Assembly: GCA_030830895.1 (NCBI GenBank)
Contig: JAURMC010000002.1
Location: 46,325-110,324, forward strand
DNA: 64,000 nucleotides
Reading direction: 5' to 3'
Source of the DNA: Crocinitomicaceae bacterium
Lineage (GTDB): Bacteria; Bacteroidota; Bacteroidia; Flavobacteriales_D; Crocinitomicaceae
Shown here: positions 1 to 8,864 of the stretch, piece by piece
How positions within the stretch are numbered: position 1 is the stretch's first letter
Layout: each line of letters starts with the position of its first letter
Program-made: the position numbers and the translations under genes
Notes under the pieces: model-generated
Database searches by the model: none
The model's input: the letters and a program-made list of their open reading frames with translations, nothing else
Told to the model about the DNA's origin: nothing

Positions 1-686
1 ATTCCTGCATAGGTTGCAGCTAGTAAATCATTGAAATTCATTTCATAAAAAGCGATGGAAGAATTAAAACCTATAGAGCTTACTCCAATTTGGTTGTCTG
101 TTTTTCCCGCCGCAATAATTGCAACCGCAGTTCCATGTTCTGAAGGCAAGGTATTATGGTTATCATAATACGTGATTTTACCTGCTAATTCTTCGTGATT
201 AGGATTCAAGTTTTCATCACTGATACCAACAATTATACCTGCATTGGATTGCGTTTGATTCCACGCTTGAGATGCTTTAATTAAATCTAGGGCGTAATCT
301 ACACCAAAGGCTGCATGGTAATCGTTTGGTATATACAAGGTTTTGTATTCAGGCGCCCGTTCTATTTCTGCAATAACTCCGGGGAAATTCTTCAAAGTTT
401 GTTCTAAGCTTGTAATGTCACAAGCACAACTGAATTCATAAACAGCTTGTAGTTTTTCATTTTTTGAATTGGATAGGGCTTGATGCACGTCTAGTACTCC
501 AAGTTGATTTAATGCATTAGCAAAAGAGGGATTTGTTGATCCGATAGTCCCGTTTTCCAAGATGCGGGGCGTACTTTGTTTGTCTGAAATTCTTGCCCAT
601 ATTCTTGCGTTTTGTGCTTCTGCAGTAAAACTGCTAATTCCGAGTAATCCAGTTAATAGGATGCTTAAGTTGATTTTTGTTTTCAT
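1..686 (-). CDS. Secreted S8 (subtilisin-like) serine peptidase, 5' part only
   Basis: I translated this by hand: 228 codons run from an ATG at 686 off the left edge. Residues 1 to about 24 form a signal peptide (charged MKTK start, hydrophobic stretch ending near AEAQ), so the product is exported. A prodomain-like segment follows. The catalytic Asp is probably D157 in VGISDENL and the catalytic His is H184 in the HGTAVA motif; the Ser region is beyond the window. This order Asp-His is that of the S8 family. A partial -7 box (CATCTTTG, 722..715) lies 28 nt upstream. Because the C-terminus is missing I cannot say whether it carries a type IX sorting domain. Confidence 0.85.
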   Translation of the reverse strand, partial: MKTKINLSILLTGLLGISSFTAEAQNARIWARISDKQSTPRILENGTIGSTNPSFANALNQLGVLDVHQALSNSKNEKLQAVYEFSCACDITSLEQTLKNFPGVIAEIERAPEYKTLYIPNDYHAAFGVDYALDLIKASQAWNQTQSNAGIIVGISDENLNPNHEELAGKITYYDNHNTLPSEHGTAVAIIAAGKTDNQIGVSSIGFNSSIAFYEMNFNDLLAATYAG

Positions 687-841
687 TTTTATTTTTTTTA
701 ATTGGTTTCTGAGACAAAGATGAAGACCATTTAAAAAGGTGGTTGAAAATAAAAGCTACAAGTTTGTAAATTACGCCTTGCTACTTGGGAGTGTTTACGC
801 AATTTTATGGAATAGTCTACGTGTAACTACTTAGAAACGAA

Positions 842-1918
842 TCATTTCTGAGCAGTTCTGTATAAGAAAAAAGCAATTACTCCAAAGAGTATATTTGGTG
901 TCCACACAGCGATGAGAGCCGGAAGGCCAACATTCAAAGCTGCAACTGCCATTACTTTCATCGCAAAAATGTAAACAAAAACAAATCCGAGTCCAATGGC
1001 AATATTTAAGCCAAGCCCACCCCGTTTTTTACGTGAGGCGACCGAAACCCCAATTATTGTTAGTATGTATGTGGCAAAGGGATAAGATGTTCGCTGATGC
1101 ATTTCTATTTCATAGTATGGTACTCGTGAGGATCCTTTTTGTTTTTCACGGCTTATCAAACGAGATAATTCGGAATAAGTCATTGTTTCAGCAACATTCT
1201 CACGTTGAGCCATCTCATCCATTGAAAAATTGAATGCCGTATCCATCGTTGCTCGATACTGAATAATGCCAAATGGAAACCCAATCCTTTTGAAGTAAAC
1301 ATTTTTAAGGGTCCACTTTTTTGTTCCAACGTGATTTATTGCCTCGTTGGCTTTAAGAAAAAATATAGGTTTAGAAGAGTCGCCCCATTGTTGTACTACG
1401 AAGTTGGTAACTTTTCCAGCCTCATTTGTGTAGTTTGAAAAATATACTGAGATCTTCTCAGGGTAATCGGCATGATAGTTTTCCACCATCATAACGTCAC
1501 GGTAATATTTTTCTTCGAAACCTAGACGAAGTTTATTCGCATTGGGCACAATAAAGTGATTAAGTAACAATGAGAATAACATCAGGAGTGTGGCGACAAT
1601 CATATATGGTCTTATGAAACGTGAAATCGGTTTCCCTGAAAACCACATCGGAATCAATTCGGTGTCTTGAGCGAGTTTTGCAGTAAACCATATGACAGAA
1701 ATAAAAATGATCATTGAGGAAAACATATTACCATGAAATAGAATAAAACTCAAATAATATTCAAATACGATGGCATATATCGGTGCATGGTTAGAAATAA
1801 ATTCACTTAGTTTTTCAGAAACATCAAACACCATTGCAAAGAGCATAATAATCCCGAGCATAAAGAAAAACGTACTTAAGAATTTACGTATGATATATTT
1901 ATCTAGAATGCTTAGCAT
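842..1918 (-). CDS. lptG: LptF/LptG-family permease of the LPS export machinery
   Basis: A 358-residue inner-membrane protein of the YjgP/YjgQ family, which with LptB extracts lipopolysaccharide from the inner membrane and hands it to LptC. One membrane segment lies near residues 15-35, others near 50-90 and 100-120, then a periplasmic domain, then three closely spaced C-terminal helices, as is usual for the family. An ATG 14 codons upstream exists, but it lies inside tgt; the start chosen here begins MLSILDKYIIRKF, like family members, and its A is the last base of the tgt stop (TAATG), pointing to translational coupling. Whether it acts as LptF or LptG cannot be told from sequence alone. 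Confidence 0.85.
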   Translation of the reverse strand: MLSILDKYIIRKFLSTFFFMLGIIMLFAMVFDVSEKLSEFISNHAPIYAIVFEYYLSFILFHGNMFSSMIIFISVIWFTAKLAQDTELIPMWFSGKPISRFIRPYMIVATLLMLFSLLLNHFIVPNANKLRLGFEEKYYRDVMMVENYHADYPEKISVYFSNYTNEAGKVTNFVVQQWGDSSKPIFFLKANEAINHVGTKKWTLKNVYFKRIGFPFGIIQYRATMDTAFNFSMDEMAQRENVAETMTYSELSRLISREKQKGSSRVPYYEIEMHQRTSYPFATYILTIIGVSVASRKKRGGLGLNIAIGLGFVFVYIFAMKVMAVAALNVGLPALIAVWTPNILFGVIAFFLYRTAQK

Positions 1919-3048
1919 TATAGGCGGCGATTTAAAATTGGAATTAATGCAGTTTTCCATGCGAAGAACTCACCAGTGGCAATTTTATTTCTTGCTTCTT
2001 CCATTAGAGAAAGAAAAAAGGCAAGATTATGCAAGGTTGCGATTTGCATTCCTAAGTTTTCTTGTACTTTGAATAAATGACGCAAATATGCTTTGCTATA
2101 TACTTGATCCACCCACAGTTCGGTACTATTATCAAGGGGACTAAAATCCTTTTCCCATTTTTTATTTTTAATGTTTATAGTGCCTTCTTTAGTGTAGAGT
2201 AATCCGTGGCGAGCATTTCTGCTGGGTAAAACGCAGTCGAACATGTCGATTCCAAGGCTAATACACTCCAGTAAATTCCATGGTGTTCCAACCCCCATGA
2301 GGTAACGCGCTTTCTCGTGAGGCAATACATCGGTAACTAAATTTGTCATTTCATATAACTCATGTTCAGGCTCACCAACAGAAAGACCTCCGATGGCGAT
2401 ACCGACATCTCCGAAATCCGACATAAACTCAGCGGAATTAATCCTTAAATCTCGGTATACCGAACCCTGAACAATTGGGAAGAGTGTCTGTTGATGGCCA
2501 TATTTCGGAGAGGTTCTATCGAACTGATTAACGCATCGTTTAAGCCAATCATGTGTTAAGGCCAAGGAGTGTTTAGCGTACCCATAATCGCAGGGGTATG
2601 GAGTGCATTCGTCAAAAGACATGATAATATCCGCCCCAATACTGCGTTGAATGTCAATGGCAATTTCTGGAGTAAACACATGGTAACTTCCGTCCAAGTG
2701 ACTTTGAAACTTCACACCTTCTTCCATAATTTTTCGGGAGCCGGACAAAGAATATACTTGATAACCGCCACTATCTGTCAGAATAGGACGCTCCCAATTC
2801 ATAAACTGATGCAATCCCCCTGCAGCCTCGATTACTTCCATTCCTGGACGCATGTATAAGTGATATGTGTTTCCTAGAATAATTTGTGCCTTGATGTCTT
2901 CGCGAAGCTCTTGTTGGTGAATTCCTTTAACAGTAGCTGAGGTGCCCACCGGCATGAAAATCGGGGTTTCAATGGTCCCGTGATCCGTATGTAAGCGACC
3001 TAGTCTTGCTTTTGTTAGGGCATCTGTATGAAGTTTTACGAAGTGCAT
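1918..3048 (-). CDS. tgt: tRNA-guanine transglycosylase (queuine insertion)
   Basis: A 376-residue TIM-barrel enzyme that exchanges guanine at the wobble position of GUN-anticodon tRNAs for a queuine precursor. Visible motifs: PILTDSGGYQ with D92, SFDECTP, GGLSVGEP, and GIDMFDCVLPSRNARHG with the nucleophile expected at D268. The CxCxxC zinc cysteines of proteobacterial enzymes are absent: residues about 307-315 read NSTELWVDQ; from memory other Bacteroidota enzymes also lack them. Upstream in-frame codons begin with TTG and overlap a good -7 box (3080..3073), so the ATG at 3048 is the start. It is the first gene of a tgt-lptG operon. Confidence 0.95.
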   Translation of the reverse strand: MHFVKLHTDALTKARLGRLHTDHGTIETPIFMPVGTSATVKGIHQQELREDIKAQIILGNTYHLYMRPGMEVIEAAGGLHQFMNWERPILTDSGGYQVYSLSGSRKIMEEGVKFQSHLDGSYHVFTPEIAIDIQRSIGADIIMSFDECTPYPCDYGYAKHSLALTHDWLKRCVNQFDRTSPKYGHQQTLFPIVQGSVYRDLRINSAEFMSDFGDVGIAIGGLSVGEPEHELYEMTNLVTDVLPHEKARYLMGVGTPWNLLECISLGIDMFDCVLPSRNARHGLLYTKEGTINIKNKKWEKDFSPLDNSTELWVDQVYSKAYLRHLFKVQENLGMQIATLHNLAFFLSLMEEARNKIATGEFFAWKTALIPILNRRL

Positions 3049-3072
3049 AAGGGTGTTGATAAAAACACGATT

Positions 3073-3080
3073 CAAAGATA
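3073..3080 (-). promoter_or_regulatory. -7 promoter box of tgt-lptG
   Basis: TATCTTTG on the minus strand matches the Bacteroidota -7 consensus TAnnTTTG exactly. It ends 24 nt before the tgt ATG at 3048, and it lies inside the longer open frame, which excludes the upstream TTG as a start. No clear -33 element is seen. Confidence 0.65.
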
Positions 3081-3128
3081 CATCTATTTACGTTCTCACC
3101 CCATCTTTGCATACTTGAATTAATTAGA

Positions 3129-4265
3129 ATGAACGTGAATCAAAATGTTATGCCTTTTCTTAACCAATGGGTTTTTATCGCATACATCGCTTCATGGATC
3201 ATTCAATTTGTCTATCTACTATTCATCCACATTAGGTTTTTACGGTTTAAACCAAAGGAAATTTCTCAAGCTGCTGCATTACCACCACTTAGTGTAATTG
3301 TTGCTGCGCGAAATGAATCCGAGAACCTCTATGAATTGATTCCACTTATTCTAGAGCAAGAATATCCATCATTTGAGATTATTGTGGTTAATAATCAGTC
3401 TTTGGATGATAGTAAGTGGTTGTTGAAGGCTTACCAACAGCAATTTCCAAATCTTCATGTAGTAGAATTAGAAAAGAATCATCACCTCCGCCCAGGAAAG
3501 AAGCTACCCTTAACCCTTGCCGTTCGCGCTGCGCGTTTTGATCATTTTGTGTTTACGGACGCAGACTGTAGGCCAACTTCTAAAAAATGGTTACTTTCAA
3601 TGGCAAACGGGTTTTCACCATCTCACGATATTGTATTGGGTTACGGGCCCTACGTTAAGAAAAAAGGATTCTTGAATCGCTTAATTCGATTTGATACCGC
3701 TTGGATTGCGTTAAACTATTTTTCATTTGCCTTAAGTCGCTTACCATACATGGGCGTTGGAAGAAACTTGGCATATTCCAGGAAGGCTTTTGAATCTGTT
3801 GGAGGATTTAAATCACATTATTATATCGTTTCTGGTGATGATGACCTTTTTATTCAACAAGCAGCTAAAAATCGAAATTATACCATAGCCATTGAACAAG
3901 ATTCCTTTTGTCCGTCAGCTCCTGAATCAACTTGGAAACGTTGGGTTTTTCAAAAACGTCGTCATTATAGCACAGCTTCCCATTACGATGTTATTAAGAA
4001 ATCGTTGTTAGGAATATATCCAGTAAGCCTGTTCACACTATTAATATCCTTTATTTCTTTGCTCTTGACAAATACCATGGTATGGGGGTCGTTAGGGTCG
4101 TTTTTTGGGTTAATACTCGTAAAATGGATAGTGCAAGGTAAGGGATTGTTCAAATTGAAAGAAAAACGCTTGGCGTGGTTCTTTCCTTTTTGGGACTTCT
4201 TTTATGCGATTTTTATTCCCTTGGTGTTTTTGTTTTTGAATCGAAAACCTAGAAATAAATGGTAG
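3129..4265 (+). CDS. Membrane-bound family 2 glycosyltransferase
   Basis: A 378-residue GT-A fold transferase. One membrane helix lies near residues 13-35 and two or three at the C-terminus (about 285-375), with the catalytic domain between. Catalytic signatures: VIVAARNES (nucleotide-sugar binding start), FTDADCRP (DxD, metal/nucleotide), SGDDDLFIQ (likely catalytic acid region) and QKRRHYS (a QxxRW-like motif of processive GT2 enzymes). Donor and acceptor are unknown; a role in envelope or polysaccharide synthesis is inferred. The stop overlaps the start of the following sigma factor by 7 nt, so the two are cotranscribed. A weak -7-like CATCTTTG lies near 3102-3109. Confidence 0.85.
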   Translation: MNVNQNVMPFLNQWVFIAYIASWIIQFVYLLFIHIRFLRFKPKEISQAAALPPLSVIVAARNESENLYELIPLILEQEYPSFEIIVVNNQSLDDSKWLLKAYQQQFPNLHVVELEKNHHLRPGKKLPLTLAVRAARFDHFVFTDADCRPTSKKWLLSMANGFSPSHDIVLGYGPYVKKKGFLNRLIRFDTAWIALNYFSFALSRLPYMGVGRNLAYSRKAFESVGGFKSHYYIVSGDDDLFIQQAAKNRNYTIAIEQDSFCPSAPESTWKRWVFQKRRHYSTASHYDVIKKSLLGIYPVSLFTLLISFISLLLTNTMVWGSLGSFFGLILVKWIVQGKGLFKLKEKRLAWFFPFWDFFYAIFIPLVFLFLNRKPRNKW

Positions 4266-4864
4266 AAATTGAACACCTGTCCGATAAAGCAAAACAGGAT
4301 TTAACGCTAGTTGAGCTTGCGAAAAAAGGAAATCAAGCGGCATTTGCAACACTAATGGATCGCTACAGAGATTCAATTTATTTCATGATGCTTAAAATGG
4401 TTAAGAATTCCGATGATGCCGAAGACCTTACCATTGAGGCATTTGGCAAAGCCTTTAATCGTATTGACCAGTATTCTCCAAGTTTTGCATTCAGTACGTG
4501 GTTATTTAAAATTGCTTCAAACAATTGCATCGATTTCATTCGAAAAAAACGAATTCAGGTACTTTCTATGGATCAAGGAATTACCACTTCAGATGGCGGG
4601 TCAATGCAAATAGATGCAAAGGCGCAAGTAAACAATCCAGAGGAATCAATGATGCACGATCAAAAAGTCATTCACATGCGCTTGCTTGTAAGCAAATTGA
4701 AACCGAGATATCGTCAATTAGTGGAAAAGCGCTATTTCGAAGAGCTTTCATATGAAGAAATTGCCGAAGAATTAGATTTACCACTGGGAACCGTTAAAGC
4801 ACAATTGTTTCGCGCACGAGACTTTTTGGCAGCTATGATGAAAAAAACTAAGGATTCCATTTAA
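4259..4864 (+). CDS. ECF-type RNA polymerase sigma factor
   Basis: A 201-residue sigma-70 family protein with region 2 (about 30-100, containing DAEDLTIEAFGKAFNRI and FSTWLFKIASNNCIDFIR) and region 4 (about 140-195, with YRQLVEKRYFEELSYEEIAEEL and the recognition helix LPLGTVKAQLFRAR). No region 3, so it is an extracytoplasmic-function type. Region 2 is typical of Bacteroidota. No anti-sigma gene is adjacent. It overlaps the end of the glycosyltransferase gene and is followed after 4 nt by rsmG, so it probably shares their transcript; its targets cannot be read from the window. Confidence 0.9.
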   Translation: MVEIEHLSDKAKQDLTLVELAKKGNQAAFATLMDRYRDSIYFMMLKMVKNSDDAEDLTIEAFGKAFNRIDQYSPSFAFSTWLFKIASNNCIDFIRKKRIQVLSMDQGITTSDGGSMQIDAKAQVNNPEESMMHDQKVIHMRLLVSKLKPRYRQLVEKRYFEELSYEEIAEELDLPLGTVKAQLFRARDFLAAMMKKTKDSI

Positions 4865-4868
4865 GGAT

Positions 4869-5492
4869 GTGGACGCAATTATTCAGTATTTTCCTGAGCT
4901 AACCCCCAAACAGCAAAATCAATTTAACAAGTTACGTTCGTTGTACGAACTCTGGAATAACCAGATTAATGTAATTTCACGTAAAGATTTAGAAAATTTT
5001 TACGAAAGGCATGTGCTTCATTCCTTGGGTATTGCCAAAGTTTATTCTTTTAAACCAGGAACCAGCGTTTTAGATGTTGGCACAGGAGGTGGATTTCCTG
5101 GTATCCCTTTGGCAATTCTTTTTCCTGAAACAACTTTTGTTTTAATTGATTCCATTGGTAAAAAGATAAAGGTGGTGAACGAGGTGGTTTCCTCCTTAGG
5201 ATTAATGAACGTGCATGCGTACCATTTACGAGCTGAGGATGTTAAGGGAACCTATGATTTTGTGATTTCACGCGCTGTAACTGCCATGCCGGTGTTTATA
5301 AATTGGGTAAAAAACAAGATTAATAATGGAAAAACTGTAGATGGCTTTTCACACGGGATTCTTTATCTTAAAGGTGGAGATTTAACCGAAGAATTTAAAA
5401 ATGTAACAGGCAATTACAAAGAATACCCATTAACCAAGTATTTCACTGAAGAGTTTTTTGAAACAAAAAAGGTCGTTCATTGGGTGAGTTGA
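4869..5492 (+). CDS. rsmG: 16S rRNA (guanine-N7) methyltransferase RsmG
   Basis: A 207-residue SAM-dependent enzyme that methylates G527 of 16S rRNA. The SAM-binding motif is VLDVGTGGGFPG (about residues 68-79), with the following LIDSIGKK acidic strand and ISRAV motif. The start is a GTG: the frame reads MDAIIQYFPELT, which is the usual Bacteroidota N-terminus, while the ATG two bases upstream is out of frame. It follows the sigma factor by 4 nt. Its 3' end overlaps the 3' end of the convergent folC by 16 nt. Confidence 0.95.
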   Translation: MDAIIQYFPELTPKQQNQFNKLRSLYELWNNQINVISRKDLENFYERHVLHSLGIAKVYSFKPGTSVLDVGTGGGFPGIPLAILFPETTFVLIDSIGKKIKVVNEVVSSLGLMNVHAYHLRAEDVKGTYDFVISRAVTAMPVFINWVKNKINNGKTVDGFSHGILYLKGGDLTEEFKNVTGNYKEYPLTKYFTEEFFETKKVVHWVS

Positions 5493-6718
5493 TCCGTGAT
5501 AATCGCTTGTATTTCTTCGCAATCACTTAATAAGAAGAAGCTTCCACTAATTAAAATACCTTGGGAATCTTTGCGTATTTCAAGAGCAGTTTGAATGGCC
5601 TGATTTACATTTGTTTCGAATTGAATCTTTGTCAGTCCTATTGAATCTGCGAGATTTTTCAATTGCTCCCTACGATAACTTCTCGAATTTGTGAACTCGC
5701 AAAAAATCCATTGGTCTATGTCGTGAATGAATGCTGATAAATGATGGAGTGTCTTGTCATTAGAAGCCCCGAAAATTACAATCGGCAAAGGTTGTCCCAA
5801 GCCTTTCAGTGCCTGCATGGTGGTATGAAACCCATCCGCGTTATGCGAGGCATCATACCACAACTTTTCATAACGGGTAGAAGGGAACAAGCGCCCAAGA
5901 AAGCCTGTTTGTTCAAATAAAGTGTTCCACGTTGCAATTGGATCGATTTTTTCGGTGTTAATTCCGAGGATTCGCAATGCTTCCATACCAATGGAGGCAT
6001 TCTTGCGCTGATAGAATGGCAAAGTCTTGGCAGGGTCATCTAGGTATGATGTAATGAAGGTGAAGGGGGAGCCTAAGAGCTTAGCTTTATTTCGAAATAT
6101 ATCCAAAATTTCATTGCGTTCTTCACCACACAACACCGGAACTTTCGGTTTAATGATCCCCGCTTTTTCCCCTGCAATTTCTACCAGGCTATTTCCTAAA
6201 AAAGTTTGGTGGTCAAAGCCAATGTTTGTAATGACAGAGAGTAGAGGAGTAACTACATTGGTGGCATCTAATCTTCCGCCCATACCTGTTTCAAGCACCA
6301 CATAATCGCAGGATTCTCGGCTGAAATGTACTAAGGCCATAGCCAGGGTGATTTCAAAAAACGAAAGATCAAGGGTTGTTTCTTTTACCTGATTACAAAA
6401 GCCTATCACTTCAACTTCACCAATTGGTTTGCCATTTACGCGAATTCGCTCCCTGAAATCCACAAGGTGCGGAGAGGTAAATAAGCCTACACGATACCCT
6501 GATTGTTGAAGATAACTAGCAATGAATGCACAAGTCGAACCCTTACCATTGGTGCCGGCAACGTGAATAAACTTCAAACCTTTTTCTGGATTCCCGACGT
6601 GCTTTAAAATTGCTATTGTATTTTCTAGCCCTGGCTTGTATGCCCTAGCACCTTGTTGTTGATATGATGGAAATTGACTGAACAGCCAATCCGTAGATTC
6701 CGAATACTTATTGAGCAT
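5477..6718 (-). CDS. folC: Bifunctional folylpolyglutamate / dihydrofolate synthase
   Basis: A 413-residue Mur-ligase-like ATP-dependent enzyme adding glutamate to folates, possibly also making dihydrofolate. The P-loop is VAGTNGKGST (about residues 52-61), followed by FTSPHLVDFRERIRVNG, the ETGMGGRLDATN motif that binds metal and substrate, and ITNIGFDH. Length is normal for the family. Its start overlaps the end of the upstream TonB-like gene by 11 nt. Its 3' end overlaps rsmG on the other strand, so the two genes converge without a terminator. Confidence 0.95.
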   Translation of the reverse strand: MLNKYSESTDWLFSQFPSYQQQGARAYKPGLENTIAILKHVGNPEKGLKFIHVAGTNGKGSTCAFIASYLQQSGYRVGLFTSPHLVDFRERIRVNGKPIGEVEVIGFCNQVKETTLDLSFFEITLAMALVHFSRESCDYVVLETGMGGRLDATNVVTPLLSVITNIGFDHQTFLGNSLVEIAGEKAGIIKPKVPVLCGEERNEILDIFRNKAKLLGSPFTFITSYLDDPAKTLPFYQRKNASIGMEALRILGINTEKIDPIATWNTLFEQTGFLGRLFPSTRYEKLWYDASHNADGFHTTMQALKGLGQPLPIVIFGASNDKTLHHLSAFIHDIDQWIFCEFTNSRSYRREQLKNLADSIGLTKIQFETNVNQAIQTALEIRKDSQGILISGSFFLLSDCEEIQAIITDQLTQ

Positions 6719-7481
6719 TCACTTTTACGGTGAGGTAACAATAAGCCGGACGCCCTTCCGGATCTCTCTTATATTTGACCTGCCGAATGACCTGTCTAAT
6801 TACGTCGTTAATTATGGTTTGGTCAGTTGTTGTTGTTTTACTTTTAATACACACCGCCGTAGACACCGTTCCATCTCCTGTCACCGTTAATTTCAAATGA
6901 ATTTTCAAGTCAACATCCGTGTTGTATTTAGGGAGTAAAGGATCATTGATACGTATTCTAGATTTCCCATCGCCGAATCCATCGCCATCCCCATCTCCTT
7001 CGCCACCAGTTCCTTTTCCGTTTCCATCAAATGGTCCATTTCCACCACCGTGTCCACCTCCATTTCCACCGTCACCAAATGGATTATTTGCCCGATTAGG
7101 TGAACTTGAGGGATTCGTTGAGTTATTACCATTTGTGTGGTTTGAGTTTCCATTTTGAATAGCTTCATTCCCGCGGTCTGTAATGGTGCGCTCAGTTTGT
7201 TCCATAGGATCTGTGCGTTCGTCCATCGACGGTGTTCCACCGCCTTTTGCTGAGCCGCCATCTGAAACGAACATTTCCTCTAATGGAATTTCATCTAATA
7301 TCTCATCTTGAACTAATAAATGATTGACCAAGGGAGGGTTAGAGGGTTTTAATTTTGAAAGAAACAGCACGGAGAATAAACATAGCGCGAGAATACTGGC
7401 GCTGGAAAGCATTGCACTTAGCCGCTTTTCCTTTGGAAGGCTGTCAATGTTCCAATAATATGCGGTCGTATTTGATGTCAT
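6708..7481 (-). CDS. TonB-like energy transducer with Gly-rich linker
   Basis: A 257-residue protein with one N-terminal membrane helix (about residues 22-43), an acidic segment, then a periplasmic linker of roughly residues 75-165 that is rich in Gly, Asn, Ser and Asp, and a C-terminal domain (about 180-257) ending YCYLTVKVNAQ, which resembles TonB C-terminal domains of Bacteroidota. It should transmit proton-motive force to outer-membrane receptors, but the usual ExbB/ExbD genes are not next to it: nhaD lies immediately upstream. Because the linker is low-complexity, long spurious open frames appear on both strands over it. Confidence 0.7.
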   Translation of the reverse strand: MTSNTTAYYWNIDSLPKEKRLSAMLSSASILALCLFSVLFLSKLKPSNPPLVNHLLVQDEILDEIPLEEMFVSDGGSAKGGGTPSMDERTDPMEQTERTITDRGNEAIQNGNSNHTNGNNSTNPSSSPNRANNPFGDGGNGGGHGGGNGPFDGNGKGTGGEGDGDGDGFGDGKSRIRINDPLLPKYNTDVDLKIHLKLTVTGDGTVSTAVCIKSKTTTTDQTIINDVIRQVIRQVKYKRDPEGRPAYCYLTVKVNAQ

Positions 7482-7512
7482 AGTAACGTATATCGATATT
7501 TACTCAAAAATG

Positions 7513-8862
7513 TTACATAAATGCTAACATAAAAATATACCCAACTAGATAACCTAAAAGGGCGAGTGGAGCAATGTGTTTCAGATACCACCCAAAACTA
7601 ATTTTTTCTAATCCCATCGCCACAACTCCTGCGGCAGACCCGATAATTAAAATGGAGCCTCCTGTTCCCGCTGTATATGCCAATAAATGCCAAATTTGAT
7701 GGTCCATTGGGTAAGAAAACATACCCATCGCACCGGCAACTAAAGGCACGTTATCTATTACGGCGGAGGCAATTCCAAGTATTCCAATAAATATGTCTGT
7801 AGCGATCCCCGCATCTTGAACGCTTTGACCTAAATTGAAAATAAAGCCAATTGATTCCAAAGCAGCAACCGTGAGTAATATTCCAAGAAAAAACAATATC
7901 GTAGGTAATTCTACCTTTTGAAGTGATTTCATCGTTGGGCTCTGAGGAGAAAGATCAACGTCTACTTCAGTTAATTTAAAATTCCGCTTAGTTTTTATTT
8001 CTGCATATAATGCGAATAGACATAGCGCAAGCAACATTCCCATGTAAGGAGGTAAATGGAATATGGATTTGAGTAATGGGACCATTAAGAATAACCCAAG
8101 ACCAATTAATAATTCAGTTCTTCCTTGATTTGACCCAATAGTAAGGCCCCTATTTAAATTGCCTTTAAATGCTGGAATAAATCGCCCAATTAAAAGAGGC
8201 GTAATGATACACAGTAAAGAGGGGATAAAAGTGCTTAAGATTAGCGGGGTGGTGCTAACCTTGTGACCTATCCAAAGCATGGTAGTGGTGACATCACCAA
8301 TCGGGGACCAAGCACCCCCGGCATTTGCGGCTAATACAATAAATCCAGCATACCAAAGTCGGTCTTCGGGGGCATCTATGATTTTTCTGTAAATTGCAAT
8401 CATAACGAGTGTTGCTGTAAGGTTGTCAATTACGGCAGAAAGAAAAAACGCGAAAGCGCAAATCAGCACTAATAAATTCCATTTTTTCTTCGCTTTAAAT
8501 AATACCTGTACTGCATCAAATCCATTAAAATGATCAATCAATTCAACAAGGGTCATTGCCCCAATTAGAAAAACCACTATCTCAGCGGTTTTGCTTAAAT
8601 GGTGTTGCAATGCCGAGTTTATAAGCTCGGTTTTTTCTTCAATATTACCCACGAAATCAGGGACATGACCAAGCTTAGATAATAATAACTCGGAAGAACT
8701 TGGGTCGAGCCATTGCATAATCAAGTTTGGAAACGTAAATATCATCACCCATGAAAGTACCATCATCAGGATGGCTGGAATCATTTTATCAATCCTATGC
8801 CAATGTTCTGTGGAAATAAAAATATATCCAATAATAAAAATAGATAGTATCGTAAGTGTCAT
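7513..8862 (-). CDS. nhaD: Sodium/proton antiporter of the NhaD family
   Basis: A 449-residue polytopic inner-membrane protein (about a dozen hydrophobic segments) of the ion-transporter superfamily. Diagnostic segments are SAVIDNLTATLVMIAIYRKI, NAGGAWSPIGDVTTTMLW and, in the second half, SAVIDNVPLVAGAMGM, the repeated DN motifs being characteristic of NhaD. It exports Na+ in exchange for H+, which suits a marine or brackish habitat. It follows the dehydrogenase by 2 nt and precedes the TonB-like gene by 31 nt, so all are likely cotranscribed. Confidence 0.92.
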   Translation of the reverse strand: MTLTILSIFIIGYIFISTEHWHRIDKMIPAILMMVLSWVMIFTFPNLIMQWLDPSSSELLLSKLGHVPDFVGNIEEKTELINSALQHHLSKTAEIVVFLIGAMTLVELIDHFNGFDAVQVLFKAKKKWNLLVLICAFAFFLSAVIDNLTATLVMIAIYRKIIDAPEDRLWYAGFIVLAANAGGAWSPIGDVTTTMLWIGHKVSTTPLILSTFIPSLLCIITPLLIGRFIPAFKGNLNRGLTIGSNQGRTELLIGLGLFLMVPLLKSIFHLPPYMGMLLALCLFALYAEIKTKRNFKLTEVDVDLSPQSPTMKSLQKVELPTILFFLGILLTVAALESIGFIFNLGQSVQDAGIATDIFIGILGIASAVIDNVPLVAGAMGMFSYPMDHQIWHLLAYTAGTGGSILIIGSAAGVVAMGLEKISFGWYLKHIAPLALLGYLVGYIFMLAFM

Positions 8863-8864
8863 TG

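Noticed and set aside
6905..7261. Open frames on both strands over the Gly-rich linker of the TonB-like gene
   Set aside because: They are by-products of the low-complexity sequence; their amino-acid composition is biased and they have no recognisable domain.
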